A DNA stretch of 64,000 nucleotides from Catenuloplanes indicus. Its GTDB lineage: Bacteria > Actinomycetota > Actinomycetes > Mycobacteriales > Micromonosporaceae. Below, in pieces: positions 51,942 to 60,763 of the stretch. A program made the translations under genes and the position numbers. Position 1 is the stretch's first letter; every line of letters begins with the position of its first letter. The notes beneath the pieces are model-generated. The model worked only from the letters and a program-made list of their open reading frames with translations. It had not been told where the DNA came from and made no database searches. Where the stretch lies: positions 2,046,001-2,110,000 of the forward strand of contig NZ_JAUSUZ010000001.1 in the NCBI RefSeq assembly GCF_030813715.1, in the 5' to 3' direction.

Positions 51942-53228
51942 GTGACCGAACCGGGAAAGAACCCCGCGGAGCAGGAGGCCGACCGTCGTCCGCCGCTCCA
52001 GCGGGCCATCCCACTGCGCGGCCTGACCTCGCCGGACGCGCCGGAACCACAGTCCGAGGACTCCGGCTCCTGGGGCACGCCGAAGCTCCCTTCCTGGCCC
52101 GCGCAGCCGGTGCCGGCCCCGAGCGACGGCCCGGTGCCGCCCGCGGGCGCCGCACCGGCTACCTTCGCGCCGCCGTCGCCCGCGACCTCCGCGGGCGGGC
52201 CGACGGTGGCCACGTCACCGGCCGCCGCCGTATCGCCGCCCGCCGTCGAGGTCGCTGCGGCGTCCGCCGACAGTGGATTGCCGACGGTGGCGGCGTCGCC
52301 GGAGGCATTCCGCGATCACCCCTCCGGGAAGCGGGCGGCTTCCCACGGCGACGCGGCCCGGGAGCCGGCGGCTTTCCACGGCGACGCGGCCCGGGGACCG
52401 GAGGCTTTCCGCGGTGACTCGGCGCGGGAGAGCGCGGAGACCACCGCCGGGCTGGCCGTGACCGGGACATCGGCCACGGCAGCGGAGGCCGGCCCGGCCG
52501 CCGGCGCCCGGCCCGCACCGCGTCCGCGGCTGTGGCTGGTGCCGCTGGTCCTGATCGGCGCCATCGTGATCACCGCGGCCGCGCTCGCCGGCCGCGGCCT
52601 GGACCCCGACGGCGCGGACCGGCCGGTCGCGGTCCCGCCGGCCACGTTCGGCGCACCCGCGACCGGCCAGGTCACCATCATCACGCCGTCCGCCGGGCCG
52701 ACGTCCGCCGTACCGTCGGCCGGCGCCACGCCGTCGTCCCCCGCACCGAGCCGGACCGCGTCGCCCACCCCCGCACCGGCCCGCACCACCGCGGCCGCCG
52801 CGGCCCAGGCCCCGCCACCGGCCACCCGGGCACCGGTGGCGAGCGGCCCGATCACCGGCTACTCCGCGTGCACCACCGGCAGCGCCGTGGTCCTCGCCGT
52901 GACGTTCACGAAGCCGTTCGACTGGCACCACGCCTACCTCGACGTCGACGGCAACGCCTCGACCGGCTACGACGTACCCGACATCGGCGGCCGGCTCGGC
53001 GCCGACTACATGGTGGAGAACGACGGCCTGTTCCGGGCGAACGACACCGAGTGGGACTGGTCCGAGGTCGAGAGCAGCGGCCTGCAGACCGCCCGCACCG
53101 GCACCACGTTCCGCTGGCAGGTGCCTCGCTCCGCCCTGAGCCCCACCACCACGCTCCGCGTCGTCTTCAACGGTTCCGGCAACACACCGGACACCAACAC
53201 CCCCGTCCTCACCGCCGGCCCCTGCTGA
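51942..53228 (+). CDS. Pro/Ala-rich single-pass membrane protein with beta-sandwich C-terminal domain
   Basis: From GTG 51942 (GGAGGCGTTCG just upstream) the product is 428 residues: a long disordered Pro/Ala/Ser-rich region with four 11-residue repeats (about 122-165), a membrane helix (about 192-212), a Ser/Thr/Pro linker, and an outer domain (about 305-428) rich in Trp/Tyr/Asp (WHHAYLDVDGNASTGYDVP, TEWDWSEVESSG). This resembles a beta-sandwich sugar- or calcium-binding fold. The topology is intracellular tail to outside domain, similar to anti-sigma-type or cell-surface receptors. Family unknown. Confidence 0.72.
   Translation: MTEPGKNPAEQEADRRPPLQRAIPLRGLTSPDAPEPQSEDSGSWGTPKLPSWPAQPVPAPSDGPVPPAGAAPATFAPPSPATSAGGPTVATSPAAAVSPPAVEVAAASADSGLPTVAASPEAFRDHPSGKRAASHGDAAREPAAFHGDAARGPEAFRGDSARESAETTAGLAVTGTSATAAEAGPAAGARPAPRPRLWLVPLVLIGAIVITAAALAGRGLDPDGADRPVAVPPATFGAPATGQVTIITPSAGPTSAVPSAGATPSSPAPSRTASPTPAPARTTAAAAAQAPPPATRAPVASGPITGYSACTTGSAVVLAVTFTKPFDWHHAYLDVDGNASTGYDVPDIGGRLGADYMVENDGLFRANDTEWDWSEVESSGLQTARTGTTFRWQVPRSALSPTTTLRVVFNGSGNTPDTNTPVLTAGPC
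52305..52436. repeat. 33-bp tandem repeat, four units, inside the preceding gene
   Basis: Units at 52305, 52338, 52371 and 52404 (33 bp each) encode AFRGDSAR/AFHGDAAR-like 11-residue repeats. The last three are the most similar. The length keeps the frame, so the repeat number can vary without loss. Confidence 0.85.
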
Positions 53229-53247
53229 GACCGGCGGTCCGCCGGTC
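53229..53247 (+). terminator. Short hairpin terminator
   Basis: GACCGGCG-gtc-CGCCGGTC directly follows the stop of the membrane-protein gene and is followed by a short C run. Confidence 0.6.
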
Positions 53248-53307
53248 CCCCGATCATGCGACGACGGTGGGATTCTCCGATGTGGGGTGTCGTCGGAAGG
53301 GGCGGTC

Positions 53308-53697
53308 GTGGCGGGGCAGTCAGCGCATCTGGACAACGCGGGGTTCGAGAAGTTGTATGCGGAGCACACGGCGGAGAAGCCGGCCGTGTCGTGGGATCTC
53401 GGGGCGCCGCAGCCGGTGGTGGTGGTGGAGCTGGCCGGGCGCGGGGCGTTCGGCGGTGACGTGCTGGAGGTGGGGTGCGGGTTCGGGGAGAACGCCATGT
53501 TCCTCGCCGGGCGAGGGTTGCGGGTGACCGGGGTCGACGGTGCGCCGTCGGCGATCGCGCGAGCGCGGGAGACCGCCGCGGAGCGCGGGGTCGACGTCAC
53601 GTTCGGGGTGGCGGACGCGCTGGTGGCTGACCGCGGACGAGGCGGGACACGTCCTGCTGCCGATGTGGCGCCTCAGCGACACCGCCGGCCGGCCTGA
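53308..53697 (+). pseudogene. Truncated SAM-dependent methyltransferase
   Basis: The start GTG (GGAAGGGG upstream) leads into FEKLYAEHTAEKPAVSWDLG and the SAM-binding motif VLEVGCGFGENAMFLA, then VTGVDGAPSAIARARETAAE. After VTFGVADAL the frame becomes Arg/Pro-rich and stops at 53697. In another frame the same DNA reads LTADEAGHVLLPMWRLSD, which looks like a proper C-terminal end. Most of the second half of the domain is missing, so this is a deletion remnant. Confidence 0.65.
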
Positions 53698-53738
53698 GCA
53701 CGGAGCCGCAGACCGGCCTGGACAAGACGTCGCGTGGC

Positions 53739-54755
53739 CTACGGAGCGGCGGTGGCCAGCGCCTCCTTGACCGCCGCCGCCACGCGGGCGTCCTCGCGCG
53801 CCTTCCGGCGGCGGCGCAGCCACACGGCGAGCGCCACGAGACCGAGCAGGACCACGAGACCGAGCAGGAGCAGCCACGGTACGGCCCACGCCGTCGCCTC
53901 CGCGGAGACCGGTGCCAGCATCGAGCGGGAGCCGGACGGGTCGACGATCAGCGGGGTCACCGTGGCGGTGCCGGTCAGCAGCAGCGCCGCGGGGACGTCC
54001 GCGACCGGCACCGTGACCGGCCAGGATTCGCCGGGCAGCAGCTCCGGTGGAGCCGGCACGTCGCCGGAGGACGCGCGGAACCAGCCGAACGGGCCGGCCA
54101 CGGACGCGACCTGGGTCGCGGACAGCCGGGTGTTGCCGGTGTTCTCGATCGTGTACGACACCGTGGCCGCGCCGCCCGCGAACGGATTCCACGTTCCGTC
54201 GTAGGTGACGCGCAGCCCGGAGACCGCGAGCGACGGCGCCAGTTCACCGCCGACGCGCAGCGTGATCCGGATGCCGAGGCGGCGCTCCACGTTGACCTGC
54301 TGGGTGGTGTCCGGACTGGTCAGGGACGTGACGATGCCACCGACGTAGTCGCCTGGCGTGGCGTCGGCCGGGACCGCGACGGTGAACGGTACGTCCGCGG
54401 TCCGGCCCGGCGCGACGGTCACCGTGCCGCCGGCGGTGGCCCACGCACCGACGCCGGTCTGTGCCACGGTCCGGTTGCGCAGGTCCAGGCCGCCCTCGCC
54501 GGTGGTGAAGCCGTCCGCGGCGTACACGGCCAGGGTCAGTGGGGCGGTGCCGCGGTTGGCGACGACCATGGCGTCGGAGACCGTACCGCCGGGGTTGATG
54601 GCGTAGCTGTAGCTGGACCGGTCGGCGCCGAGGCTGTTCGAGGCGGTCCGCACCGTCCAGGTCACGTCGCCCTCCTCGGCCATCGCCGGGGTGGCCCACA
54701 GGCCGGCCGAGACGGCGGCCGCGAGCACGGCCAGGACGGTGTTCTTCCAACGCAT
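53739..54755 (-). CDS. Membrane-anchored DUF916-like (WxL-associated) protein
   Basis: The 338-residue protein has a signal peptide (about 5-26), a domain like DUF916/WxL-interacting proteins (VTWTVRTASNSLGADRSSYSY, INPGGTVSDAMVVANRGTAP; about 28-160), a second beta domain with VSYTIENTGNTRLSATQV (about 165-280) and a C-terminal membrane helix with an Arg-rich tail. In Firmicutes such proteins hold WxL-domain proteins at the cell wall. The upstream gene ends in a WxL-like tail, so they may form a surface complex. The ATG at 54755 has AAGGAA upstream. Confidence 0.82.
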   Translation of the reverse strand: MRWKNTVLAVLAAAVSAGLWATPAMAEEGDVTWTVRTASNSLGADRSSYSYAINPGGTVSDAMVVANRGTAPLTLAVYAADGFTTGEGGLDLRNRTVAQTGVGAWATAGGTVTVAPGRTADVPFTVAVPADATPGDYVGGIVTSLTSPDTTQQVNVERRLGIRITLRVGGELAPSLAVSGLRVTYDGTWNPFAGGAATVSYTIENTGNTRLSATQVASVAGPFGWFRASSGDVPAPPELLPGESWPVTVPVADVPAALLLTGTATVTPLIVDPSGSRSMLAPVSAEATAWAVPWLLLLGLVVLLGLVALAVWLRRRRKAREDARVAAAVKEALATAAP

Positions 54756-54820
54756 GACGGGTTTCCTTAACCAGAGGTGGAGCGAGCCCGAGGCCCGCCC
54801 CACCGACTTCCGGAATGCGA

Positions 54821-56734
54821 TCAGCTGCTCAGCGCGGTGATCGTCAGGGTGGTGCGGTACGAGCCCTTGTCGACCTCGCCCGGGATCTTCAGGTCCAGGT
54901 CGGCGCCGACCTTCGCGGAGCCACGCGCGTGGCCCTGCGCCGCCGAGGCCAGGCCGCGCGAGACGGACAGGCCGTCGCCACCGGCGGTGTACGCGGACGG
55001 CGCCACCGGCCCGGCCACGGCACCCGCGCCGGCGGTGATCACCTTCGGCGCCCAGCCGAGGTAGGCGCCCGAGAACGACTTGTCGCCGTCCACGAAGTCG
55101 CCCACGCCGGCCGACACCGACCACGGCGCCAGCGAGCGCCGCGTGTCCGTCACCAGGATCGGGTTGATCTGACCGGACGCGGCGAAGTAGGTCGTGTCGA
55201 CCTCCGTCGCCGTGCCCAGGTCGACCAGGCCGTTGTAGCCGTCGATCGTCCACCCGAACTCGCCGGGCGCCGCCGTCGGCACGTTGACCTGGATCTCCTG
55301 GTTGTCGCCGTGGAACGGGCGGACCGTCACGGAGTCGACCAACGAGCCGACCGGGGCGTCGCCCTTGGCCTGACTGCGCACGGTCTCGACGACCAGTTCG
55401 TCGTTGCGCACCTTCACCTTCGTGTAGCTGCGCACCTTCTCCTGGCTCTGGACCGAGTTGTACCAGTAGTTCTCCGGCTTCAGCGGGTCCGGCCCGTTGG
55501 TACCGGAGGCGTCCGGCTTGGTGATGTCGTAGTACTTCGAGCCCGAGGCCGAGTTCGAGGTCACGTAGATGACACCACCGGGGCCGGGGAAGACCTCAGC
55601 GGCGTTCGGCTGCTCGTCGGGGTTCTCCTTGACGCCGTTCTTGATCGAGTAGCTGCGCGAGTACGCGTGGTCGTGGCCCTGGAGCACCAGGTCGACGCCG
55701 AGGTTGGAGAAGGCGGTCGGGAAGTCGTTCCGCCGGACCTTGGCGTCGCCGTCCTTGGCGTGCGCCGCGGGCGAGTAGATGGCGTGGTGGTAGACCAGCA
55801 CCGTCCACTTCGCCTTGGCGCCGTGCTGCCGGATCGTCTCGGCCACGTACTGCAGGTGCGCCGCGTCACCGCCGCCACCCTGCGAGGTGGCGTAGGAGTT
55901 GCTGTTCAGGTCGATGAACAGCGTGTCCTTGTAGATGAACCAGTAGTCGCCACCGGAGGTGTTCGACGCCGGGTTGCCGTTGGCGTAGTACTTGCCCGAG
56001 TAGTCCGTGTTCGGGGTGAACATGTGCTGCTCGTACGCCTTGGAACCGACGTCGTGGTTGCCGATGGTGGCGGCCCACGGGTAGGAGCGCAGGCCGTCCG
56101 GCGCGAGGAACGCCGACCACTGCGCCTCGTTGCCCGCGGTCTCGACCTGGTCGCCGCCGGACACCAGAAGCTCGGCGCCCGGGTTGGCGGCCAGCGACAC
56201 GTTCATCGTGTCCACCCAGCCGGCCTGGTCGTTGGCCAGGTTGCCGGAGGCCCCGATCTGCGGGTCGCCGTAGAACAGGAAGTCGTAGTCGCCCTCGAAG
56301 TCCTGCGTCCTGAACGAGTACGCCGGGGACCAGTTCCCCTCCGCACCCACCCGGTACGAGTACGCGGTGTGCTCCGCGAGCCCGGTGATGGTCGCGTGCC
56401 GGTTGAAGCCGCCGCTGGCCGCGACGTTCGCTCCGCCGATCGCCGCGATCGTCGCCGCGTCCGCCGGGAACTGCCCGTCCTTCACCTGCGCGGCCGGCGC
56501 GAGCTGGATGGACTGCGCCGTGTCCGCGGACGAGTACCAGGTCACGATGCGCTGGGTCTCGTCCGCGCCCACCCCGAGGATGATGCCGCTCAGCGTGGCG
56601 GCATCGGCCGCGAACACGGGGTTGCCGAGTCCGCTGCCGAGGGCCCCGGCGAGGCCCACGAACGCCGCGGCGAACCCTGCGGTCGCCCGGCGCCCCGCGG
56701 GGCCGGGGCCCCACGAGAGGTTGCTGTTTCTCAT
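54821..56734 (-). CDS. Secreted purple acid phosphatase-like metallophosphoesterase with WxL-like C-terminus
   Basis: This 637-residue exported protein has a signal peptide, a fibronectin-III-like domain (about 45-145, NRHATITGLAEHTAYSYRVG), and a metallophosphoesterase core with DPQIGA, GGDQVE, TIGNHDVG, YHHAIYS and GHDHAYSR metal motifs. All are intact. The C-terminal 200 residues form another beta domain ending DLDLKIPGEVDKGSYRTTLT then ITALSS, the ending typical of WxL-type wall domains. The ATG at 56734 has GAGGAAG upstream. The next gene downstream (DUF916-like) is the probable partner. Activity: phosphomonoesters, perhaps phytate-like. Confidence 0.85.
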   Translation of the reverse strand: MRNSNLSWGPGPAGRRATAGFAAAFVGLAGALGSGLGNPVFAADAATLSGIILGVGADETQRIVTWYSSADTAQSIQLAPAAQVKDGQFPADAATIAAIGGANVAASGGFNRHATITGLAEHTAYSYRVGAEGNWSPAYSFRTQDFEGDYDFLFYGDPQIGASGNLANDQAGWVDTMNVSLAANPGAELLVSGGDQVETAGNEAQWSAFLAPDGLRSYPWAATIGNHDVGSKAYEQHMFTPNTDYSGKYYANGNPASNTSGGDYWFIYKDTLFIDLNSNSYATSQGGGGDAAHLQYVAETIRQHGAKAKWTVLVYHHAIYSPAAHAKDGDAKVRRNDFPTAFSNLGVDLVLQGHDHAYSRSYSIKNGVKENPDEQPNAAEVFPGPGGVIYVTSNSASGSKYYDITKPDASGTNGPDPLKPENYWYNSVQSQEKVRSYTKVKVRNDELVVETVRSQAKGDAPVGSLVDSVTVRPFHGDNQEIQVNVPTAAPGEFGWTIDGYNGLVDLGTATEVDTTYFAASGQINPILVTDTRRSLAPWSVSAGVGDFVDGDKSFSGAYLGWAPKVITAGAGAVAGPVAPSAYTAGGDGLSVSRGLASAAQGHARGSAKVGADLDLKIPGEVDKGSYRTTLTITALSS

Positions 56735-56787
56735 CGGCTGTTTCTTCCTCATTTCCAGATGAGAGTGTGGTGCTGAAAAAGCGTTGA

Positions 56788-57534
56788 TCAACTTGGTGGT
56801 ACGTCGTGAACCGCTCGTGAACCGGGCCGGGCGGAACGGTGGCGTACCCAGGAAGAGCTGGCCGTCTGTGACGCGGGCGACGTGCCCCGGCGGCGCAGGA
56901 CCAGCAGCACCAGGGCCACCGCCACGGCGAGTAGGCCCGCATGCACCCACGGGTTACGCCACCACCGCGTACCGGTGGAGAACTCCGGCGCGGCCCCGGT
57001 CAGCACGACGCTGCCGCCGCGGCCGTCGAGTGTGTACGTGACCCGCGTCGTCGTGTCCCGCACGTATCCCTCGTCGTCCGGGAACAGCTCGCTGCGGATC
57101 GCGTGGCCGCCTCCGGCCGGGCAGTTCCAGGTCAACGGCAGCACCGCGTACGGCACGCCCTCCTGCTCGGCCATGGTGATCGCACCGGCGTCCGCCGCGG
57201 TGCACGCGCGCCCACCGGCGGTGACCGTGAAACGCTCCGACACGTACCCGATGACCGTGTCCCTGTGGTCGTTGACCGCCGCGGCCCGGGCCACGGTGTC
57301 CCCGGCCTTCAACGCCGCGTCCCCCGCGCGGAACAGCGGGTCGTCCGCCATGTAGTCGGCCGCGGACACGAACAGCAGGTCGTACTCGAGCTGCAGGGTG
57401 GTGGCGACCCGGTCCCGGTCCGCGGTCACGTCGACGTAGACGGTCGAGGTGAACCCGTGTGCCTGCGCCGGTGCGGCGGCGAGCACGGCGAGCGCCGCCG
57501 CGGTGAGGCCGAGAGCGGCTGCGCGTCTGAACAT
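56788..57534 (-). CDS. Exported membrane protein like the N-terminal part of HupE/UreJ proteins
   Basis: The 248-residue protein starts with a signal peptide ending AQAHGF, then has an Ig-like domain (TSTVYVDVTADRDRVATTLQ onward, about 27-190), one membrane helix (about 200-222) and an Arg/Ser-rich tail. Its exported part resembles the first domain of actinobacterial HupE/UreJ-type proteins, but the multi-helix HupE part is absent. It is the first gene of the phosphatase/DUF916 set and may anchor or present it. Confidence 0.72.
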   Translation of the reverse strand: MFRRAAALGLTAAALAVLAAAPAQAHGFTSTVYVDVTADRDRVATTLQLEYDLLFVSAADYMADDPLFRAGDAALKAGDTVARAAAVNDHRDTVIGYVSERFTVTAGGRACTAADAGAITMAEQEGVPYAVLPLTWNCPAGGGHAIRSELFPDDEGYVRDTTTRVTYTLDGRGGSVVLTGAAPEFSTGTRWWRNPWVHAGLLAVAVALVLLVLRRRGTSPASQTASSSWVRHRSARPGSRAVHDVPPS

Positions 57535-57650
57535 GAGAGTGCACGCTGCACCCCGCGGATTAACAAGATCCAGATCGGGGACGAACGGTTGGCGACAAGC
57601 CTTCCAGGTCACACCGCACCCGGAGTAGTAAGGACGCGCACCTGCCCCCT

Positions 57651-57677
57651 GCCCGCCTGCCCGCCTGCCCGCCTGCC
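57651..57677. repeat. 8-bp simple repeat in the leader of a lipoprotein gene
   Basis: GCCCGCCT is repeated about three and a half times directly before the ribosome site of the lipoprotein gene at 57690. Because the unit is not a multiple of three and lies outside coding DNA, changes would affect leader length or spacing, not frame. Confidence 0.85.
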
Positions 57678-57689
57678 CGAGGAAAATCC

Positions 57690-58352
57690 GTGCGACTCCG
57701 GTCATTGGCCATGCTCACCGCGGTGATCATCACCGCCTCCGGCTGCGCTGGCGGTGACGACTGGGCCGCGGGACCGCACCCGTCCCCGGCCCCGATCGGC
57801 GCGCTCGGCCCCGGCTTCACCGACCCGTCCGCACCGCCCACCCCGGCCGGTACGGTCACGCCGTCGCCCGGCTCGTGGTCCCGGGTGCGCCCGTCCGAGG
57901 GCTACCGGGTCGTGCTGCTCACCGCCGGCCCGGACGCACCGGCGCAGGCGGTGATCGACGCGGTCGAGGAGTGGGCCGGCGCGGAGCACGTCGACCTGCG
58001 CACGGTCGACGCGGCCGCGCACCACGTGGACGGCATCGTCGCGGCGATCGAGATGCGCCCGGACCTGATCGTCAGCGCCGGCAACGACTTGATCGACGCG
58101 CTCGCCGTGGTCACCGCCAGCCACCTCGACCAGCAGTTCCTGGTCGTCGGCGCGGAACTGCCCGAACCCACCGGCAACGTCACCTCGGTCGGCTGGACCG
58201 GCGCGTCGTTCCGCGGCACCGGCAACGGCGCGGCCACCGTCTTCGACCCGGCCTCGTTCACCGCCGGCCGCTGTGCCGCCGCCGTCCGCGCCGGCGTCGC
58301 CGCGGTCCTGCACGGCGTGACCGGCGTCGTCATCTGGATGGACACGTTCTGA
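57690..58352 (+). CDS. Predicted lipoprotein with periplasmic-binding-like fragment
   Basis: The GTG at 57690 follows GAGGAAAA. The 220-residue product has a lipobox ASGC and Pro/Ser/Thr-rich linker, then an alpha/beta domain (YRVVLLTAGPDAPAQAVIDA, then MRPDLIVSAGNDLIDALAVV, and FLVVGAELPEP) that resembles half of a Med/BMP-type ligand-binding fold. Function unknown. It converges on the SpoIIE-type gene (6 bp apart). Confidence 0.72.
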   Translation: MRLRSLAMLTAVIITASGCAGGDDWAAGPHPSPAPIGALGPGFTDPSAPPTPAGTVTPSPGSWSRVRPSEGYRVVLLTAGPDAPAQAVIDAVEEWAGAEHVDLRTVDAAAHHVDGIVAAIEMRPDLIVSAGNDLIDALAVVTASHLDQQFLVVGAELPEPTGNVTSVGWTGASFRGTGNGAATVFDPASFTAGRCAAAVRAGVAAVLHGVTGVVIWMDTF

Positions 58353-58358
58353 CCGAGG

Positions 58359-59897
58359 TCACCGCACCACGGTCAGCGCTATGTCGTCCTCCGCGTGCCC
58401 GGTGTAGCGGTCCAGCAACAGGTCACAGATCTGCTCGGCGTCGAGGTCCGCCCGGCCGGTGAGCGTCTCCGTGAGGTCCCGCAGCGACTCGTCCAAGGCA
58501 ACACCGCGACGCTCGATCAGGCCGTCGGTGTAGAGGACGACGGCGGCGCCGGGCGCCAGCTCGATCTCATGGTCCGTCCGCGCCGGCGGATCGGCCACAC
58601 CGAGCAGGATCTCCGACGGCCGGCGCAGCAGTTCCGCCCGCCCGTCCGGGTGCAGCAGCACCGGCGGTGGATGACCCGCGTTCGCCCAGCGGAACGTGCG
58701 CCGGCCCGGCTCGTCACGGAACTGGCCGAGCACCACCGTCACGAACCGGTCCACCCCCAGCCCGAGCATCGCGTCGTTCAGCGCGTCGAGCAGCTGCGAC
58801 GGCGGCCGCTCGACCGTGTACGCGATGCCGCGCAACATGTTCCGGATCTGCGCCATCACGGCCGCGGCGTCCCGGTCGTGCCCGGTCACGTCGCCGACCA
58901 CCACCGTGTGCAGGCCGTTCACCAGCTGGAATGCGTCGTACCAGTCGCCGCCGATGTGCGCCTGCGCGATCGACGTGCGATAGCGGACCGCGACCCGCAG
59001 ATTGTCCGGCTGCGCCGCGTGAGTGAGCAGGCTGTCCTGCAGCGCCTCGGACATCGCCCGCTCCATCGACGTCAGCAGCCGCTCCGCCTGCCGGGCCTGG
59101 AGCCGGTCCAGCACCTGGGAGAGCGCGCCGCCGATCAGCCGCAGAAAGCCGAGGTACCGCTCGTCGACCGGCAGGTGCGGGCTGAGCGTCGCGGTGAGCA
59201 GACCCGCGCCGCCGCCGAGCCGGACCCGGGCGACCGCGCCGTCCACGGTCACCTCGGCCGGTGCCGGCTCCCAGGGCTCCGGAATCCACGGATTCGGCAC
59301 GGTCAGCGTGACACCGGTCAGGTCCTCGGGCGCGGAACGCAGCACCGGCAGCGCCCGGCCGAGCAGCGCGGCCGGGTCCTCCACGTCCGCCAGCCGGTCG
59401 GCGAGGCGGTGCAGCAGCGCCAGCCGGCGGTTGCCGATCACCTGCCCGGTCGTCTCGGACGCAATGTCGATCACGCCTTCGACCACGCCGTCCGGGTTCG
59501 CGACCGCGGAGTAGGAGAACGTGAAGAACGTCTCCTCGAGGTAGCCGTGCCGGTCCATCAGCAGCCGCAGGTCACTGACCCAGGTGGCCCGCTCCCCCGC
59601 GGCCTTGTCCAGCATCGGGCCGATCGTGCCCCAGATCTCCGGGAAGACGTCCCGGGCCGGACGGCCGAGCGCGGCCGGGTGCTTGTCCGCGATCATCTGC
59701 ACGTACGCCTCGTTGTAGACCAGCACGTACTCCGGTCCCCACAACAGCGTGACCGCGAATCGGGTCCGCAGCGCCATCCGCACCGTGGCGATCAGCGTCG
59801 GACTCCACGACGAGACCGGCCCGAGCGGCGTCGCCGCCCAGTCCACCGCGGCATACGCCTCGCGCAGCGACCCGGCCGACTCGAAAACATCATCCAC
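58359..59897 (-). CDS. PAS-SpoIIE-type PP2C serine phosphatase
   Basis: The product is 512 residues from a GTG at 59897: a PAS-like N-terminal domain (SSWSPTLIATVRMALRTRFA, then NEAYVQMIADKHPAALGRPA), a central GAF-like region (about 185-285), and a C-terminal SpoIIE phosphatase domain with IGGDWYDAFQL, VVGDVTGHDRDAA, NAGHPPPVLL, VLYTDGLIERRG and AEDDIALTVVR. Metal-binding Asp residues are present, so it should be active. It probably dephosphorylates an anti-anti-sigma factor in a stress pathway; no sigma factor gene is next to it. Confidence 0.88.
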   Translation of the reverse strand: MDDVFESAGSLREAYAAVDWAATPLGPVSSWSPTLIATVRMALRTRFAVTLLWGPEYVLVYNEAYVQMIADKHPAALGRPARDVFPEIWGTIGPMLDKAAGERATWVSDLRLLMDRHGYLEETFFTFSYSAVANPDGVVEGVIDIASETTGQVIGNRRLALLHRLADRLADVEDPAALLGRALPVLRSAPEDLTGVTLTVPNPWIPEPWEPAPAEVTVDGAVARVRLGGGAGLLTATLSPHLPVDERYLGFLRLIGGALSQVLDRLQARQAERLLTSMERAMSEALQDSLLTHAAQPDNLRVAVRYRTSIAQAHIGGDWYDAFQLVNGLHTVVVGDVTGHDRDAAAVMAQIRNMLRGIAYTVERPPSQLLDALNDAMLGLGVDRFVTVVLGQFRDEPGRRTFRWANAGHPPPVLLHPDGRAELLRRPSEILLGVADPPARTDHEIELAPGAAVVLYTDGLIERRGVALDESLRDLTETLTGRADLDAEQICDLLLDRYTGHAEDDIALTVVR

Positions 59898-59995
59898 CAG
59901 GAGAAAATAGCCTCCGGCCGGCACACCGGGCGTCGGTGCGGGCCGGACATCGACGGAATACCATGCCGGTACGTCCGTCGATGGGGGACCTGAGG

Positions 59996-60763
59996 ATGAC
60001 CGACGCGCTGGAGTTCGGTGTGCTGGAGTTCGGTGTGCTGGGGCCGTTGCGGATGTGGCCGCCGGGTGCCGATGCCACGCTGACCGCACCGAGGCTGCGC
60101 GGGCTGCTGACGCTGCTGCTGGTGGAGGCGGAGCCGGTGCCGGCCGGGCAGGCCGCGGCCGCGTGCGGCGGACGGGGCACGGCCGGGCCGGTGCACGTGG
60201 CGATCCACCGGCTGCGGCGCTGGCTGGGCGAGCACGGCGGGCCGCGGCTGGACCTGACCCCGGCCGGCTACCGGCTGGACGTACCCGTGGAGGCGGTGGA
60301 CGTGGGCCGGTTCCGGCGGCTGGTCGCGGACGGGCGAGCCCGGCGGGACACCGGCACGCTGATCGAGGCGCTGGAACTGTGGCGCGGCCCGGTCGCGGCC
60401 GACGCGCCGCACACGCTGCGCCAGCGGTACGCGGTGCGCACGCTGGACCGGGTGCGCCGCGAGGTGACCACGGAGGTCGCGGCCGCCTGCCTGGCCGACG
60501 GCACCGCGCACCGGTCGCTGCCGCTGGTCGAGCGGATGGCCGAGTCCGCACCGCTGGACGAGCTGGCCCAGTCGCTGCGCGCGCTCACGCTCGCCGCGTG
60601 CGGCCTGCAGGCGGAGGCGCTGGACGTGATCGCCCGGACCACCCGGCTGCTCGCCGAGGAACTGGGCGTGGACGCGGGCGCGCACCTGGCGGAGGCCCGG
60701 CTCCGGGTCCTCCGCCAGGATTTCGCCGTGGGTCAGTTGCCGTTGATCAGCCACATGGCGTAG
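59996..60763 (+). CDS. Free-standing BTAD-domain regulator (SARP-like)
   Basis: The 255-residue protein has a winged-helix-like N-terminus (FGVLGPLRMWPPGADATLTA then PRLRGLLTLLLVEAEPVP) and a bacterial transcriptional activation domain (about 100-245, VDVGRFRRLVADGRARRD, then LIEALELWRGPVAADAPH). It lacks the ATPase part of AfsR. A 15-bp duplication near the start repeats LEFGV. Its 3' end overlaps the convergent cellulase gene by 31 bp. SARP proteins activate antibiotic clusters, but no cluster lies here. Confidence 0.82.
   Translation: MTDALEFGVLEFGVLGPLRMWPPGADATLTAPRLRGLLTLLLVEAEPVPAGQAAAACGGRGTAGPVHVAIHRLRRWLGEHGGPRLDLTPAGYRLDVPVEAVDVGRFRRLVADGRARRDTGTLIEALELWRGPVAADAPHTLRQRYAVRTLDRVRREVTTEVAAACLADGTAHRSLPLVERMAESAPLDELAQSLRALTLAACGLQAEALDVIARTTRLLAEELGVDAGAHLAEARLRVLRQDFAVGQLPLISHMA
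60008..60037. repeat. 15-bp tandem duplication at the start of the BTAD gene
   Basis: CTGGAGTTCGGTGTG occurs twice in a row, adding a second LEFGV to the N-terminus. Related proteins start once with this motif, so this is a recent slippage event. Confidence 0.85.

Noticed and set aside
59996-60763. Sign of an antibiotic gene cluster because of the SARP-like gene
   Set aside because: No polyketide synthase, NRPS or other biosynthetic genes lie within the window; the BTAD protein stands alone.
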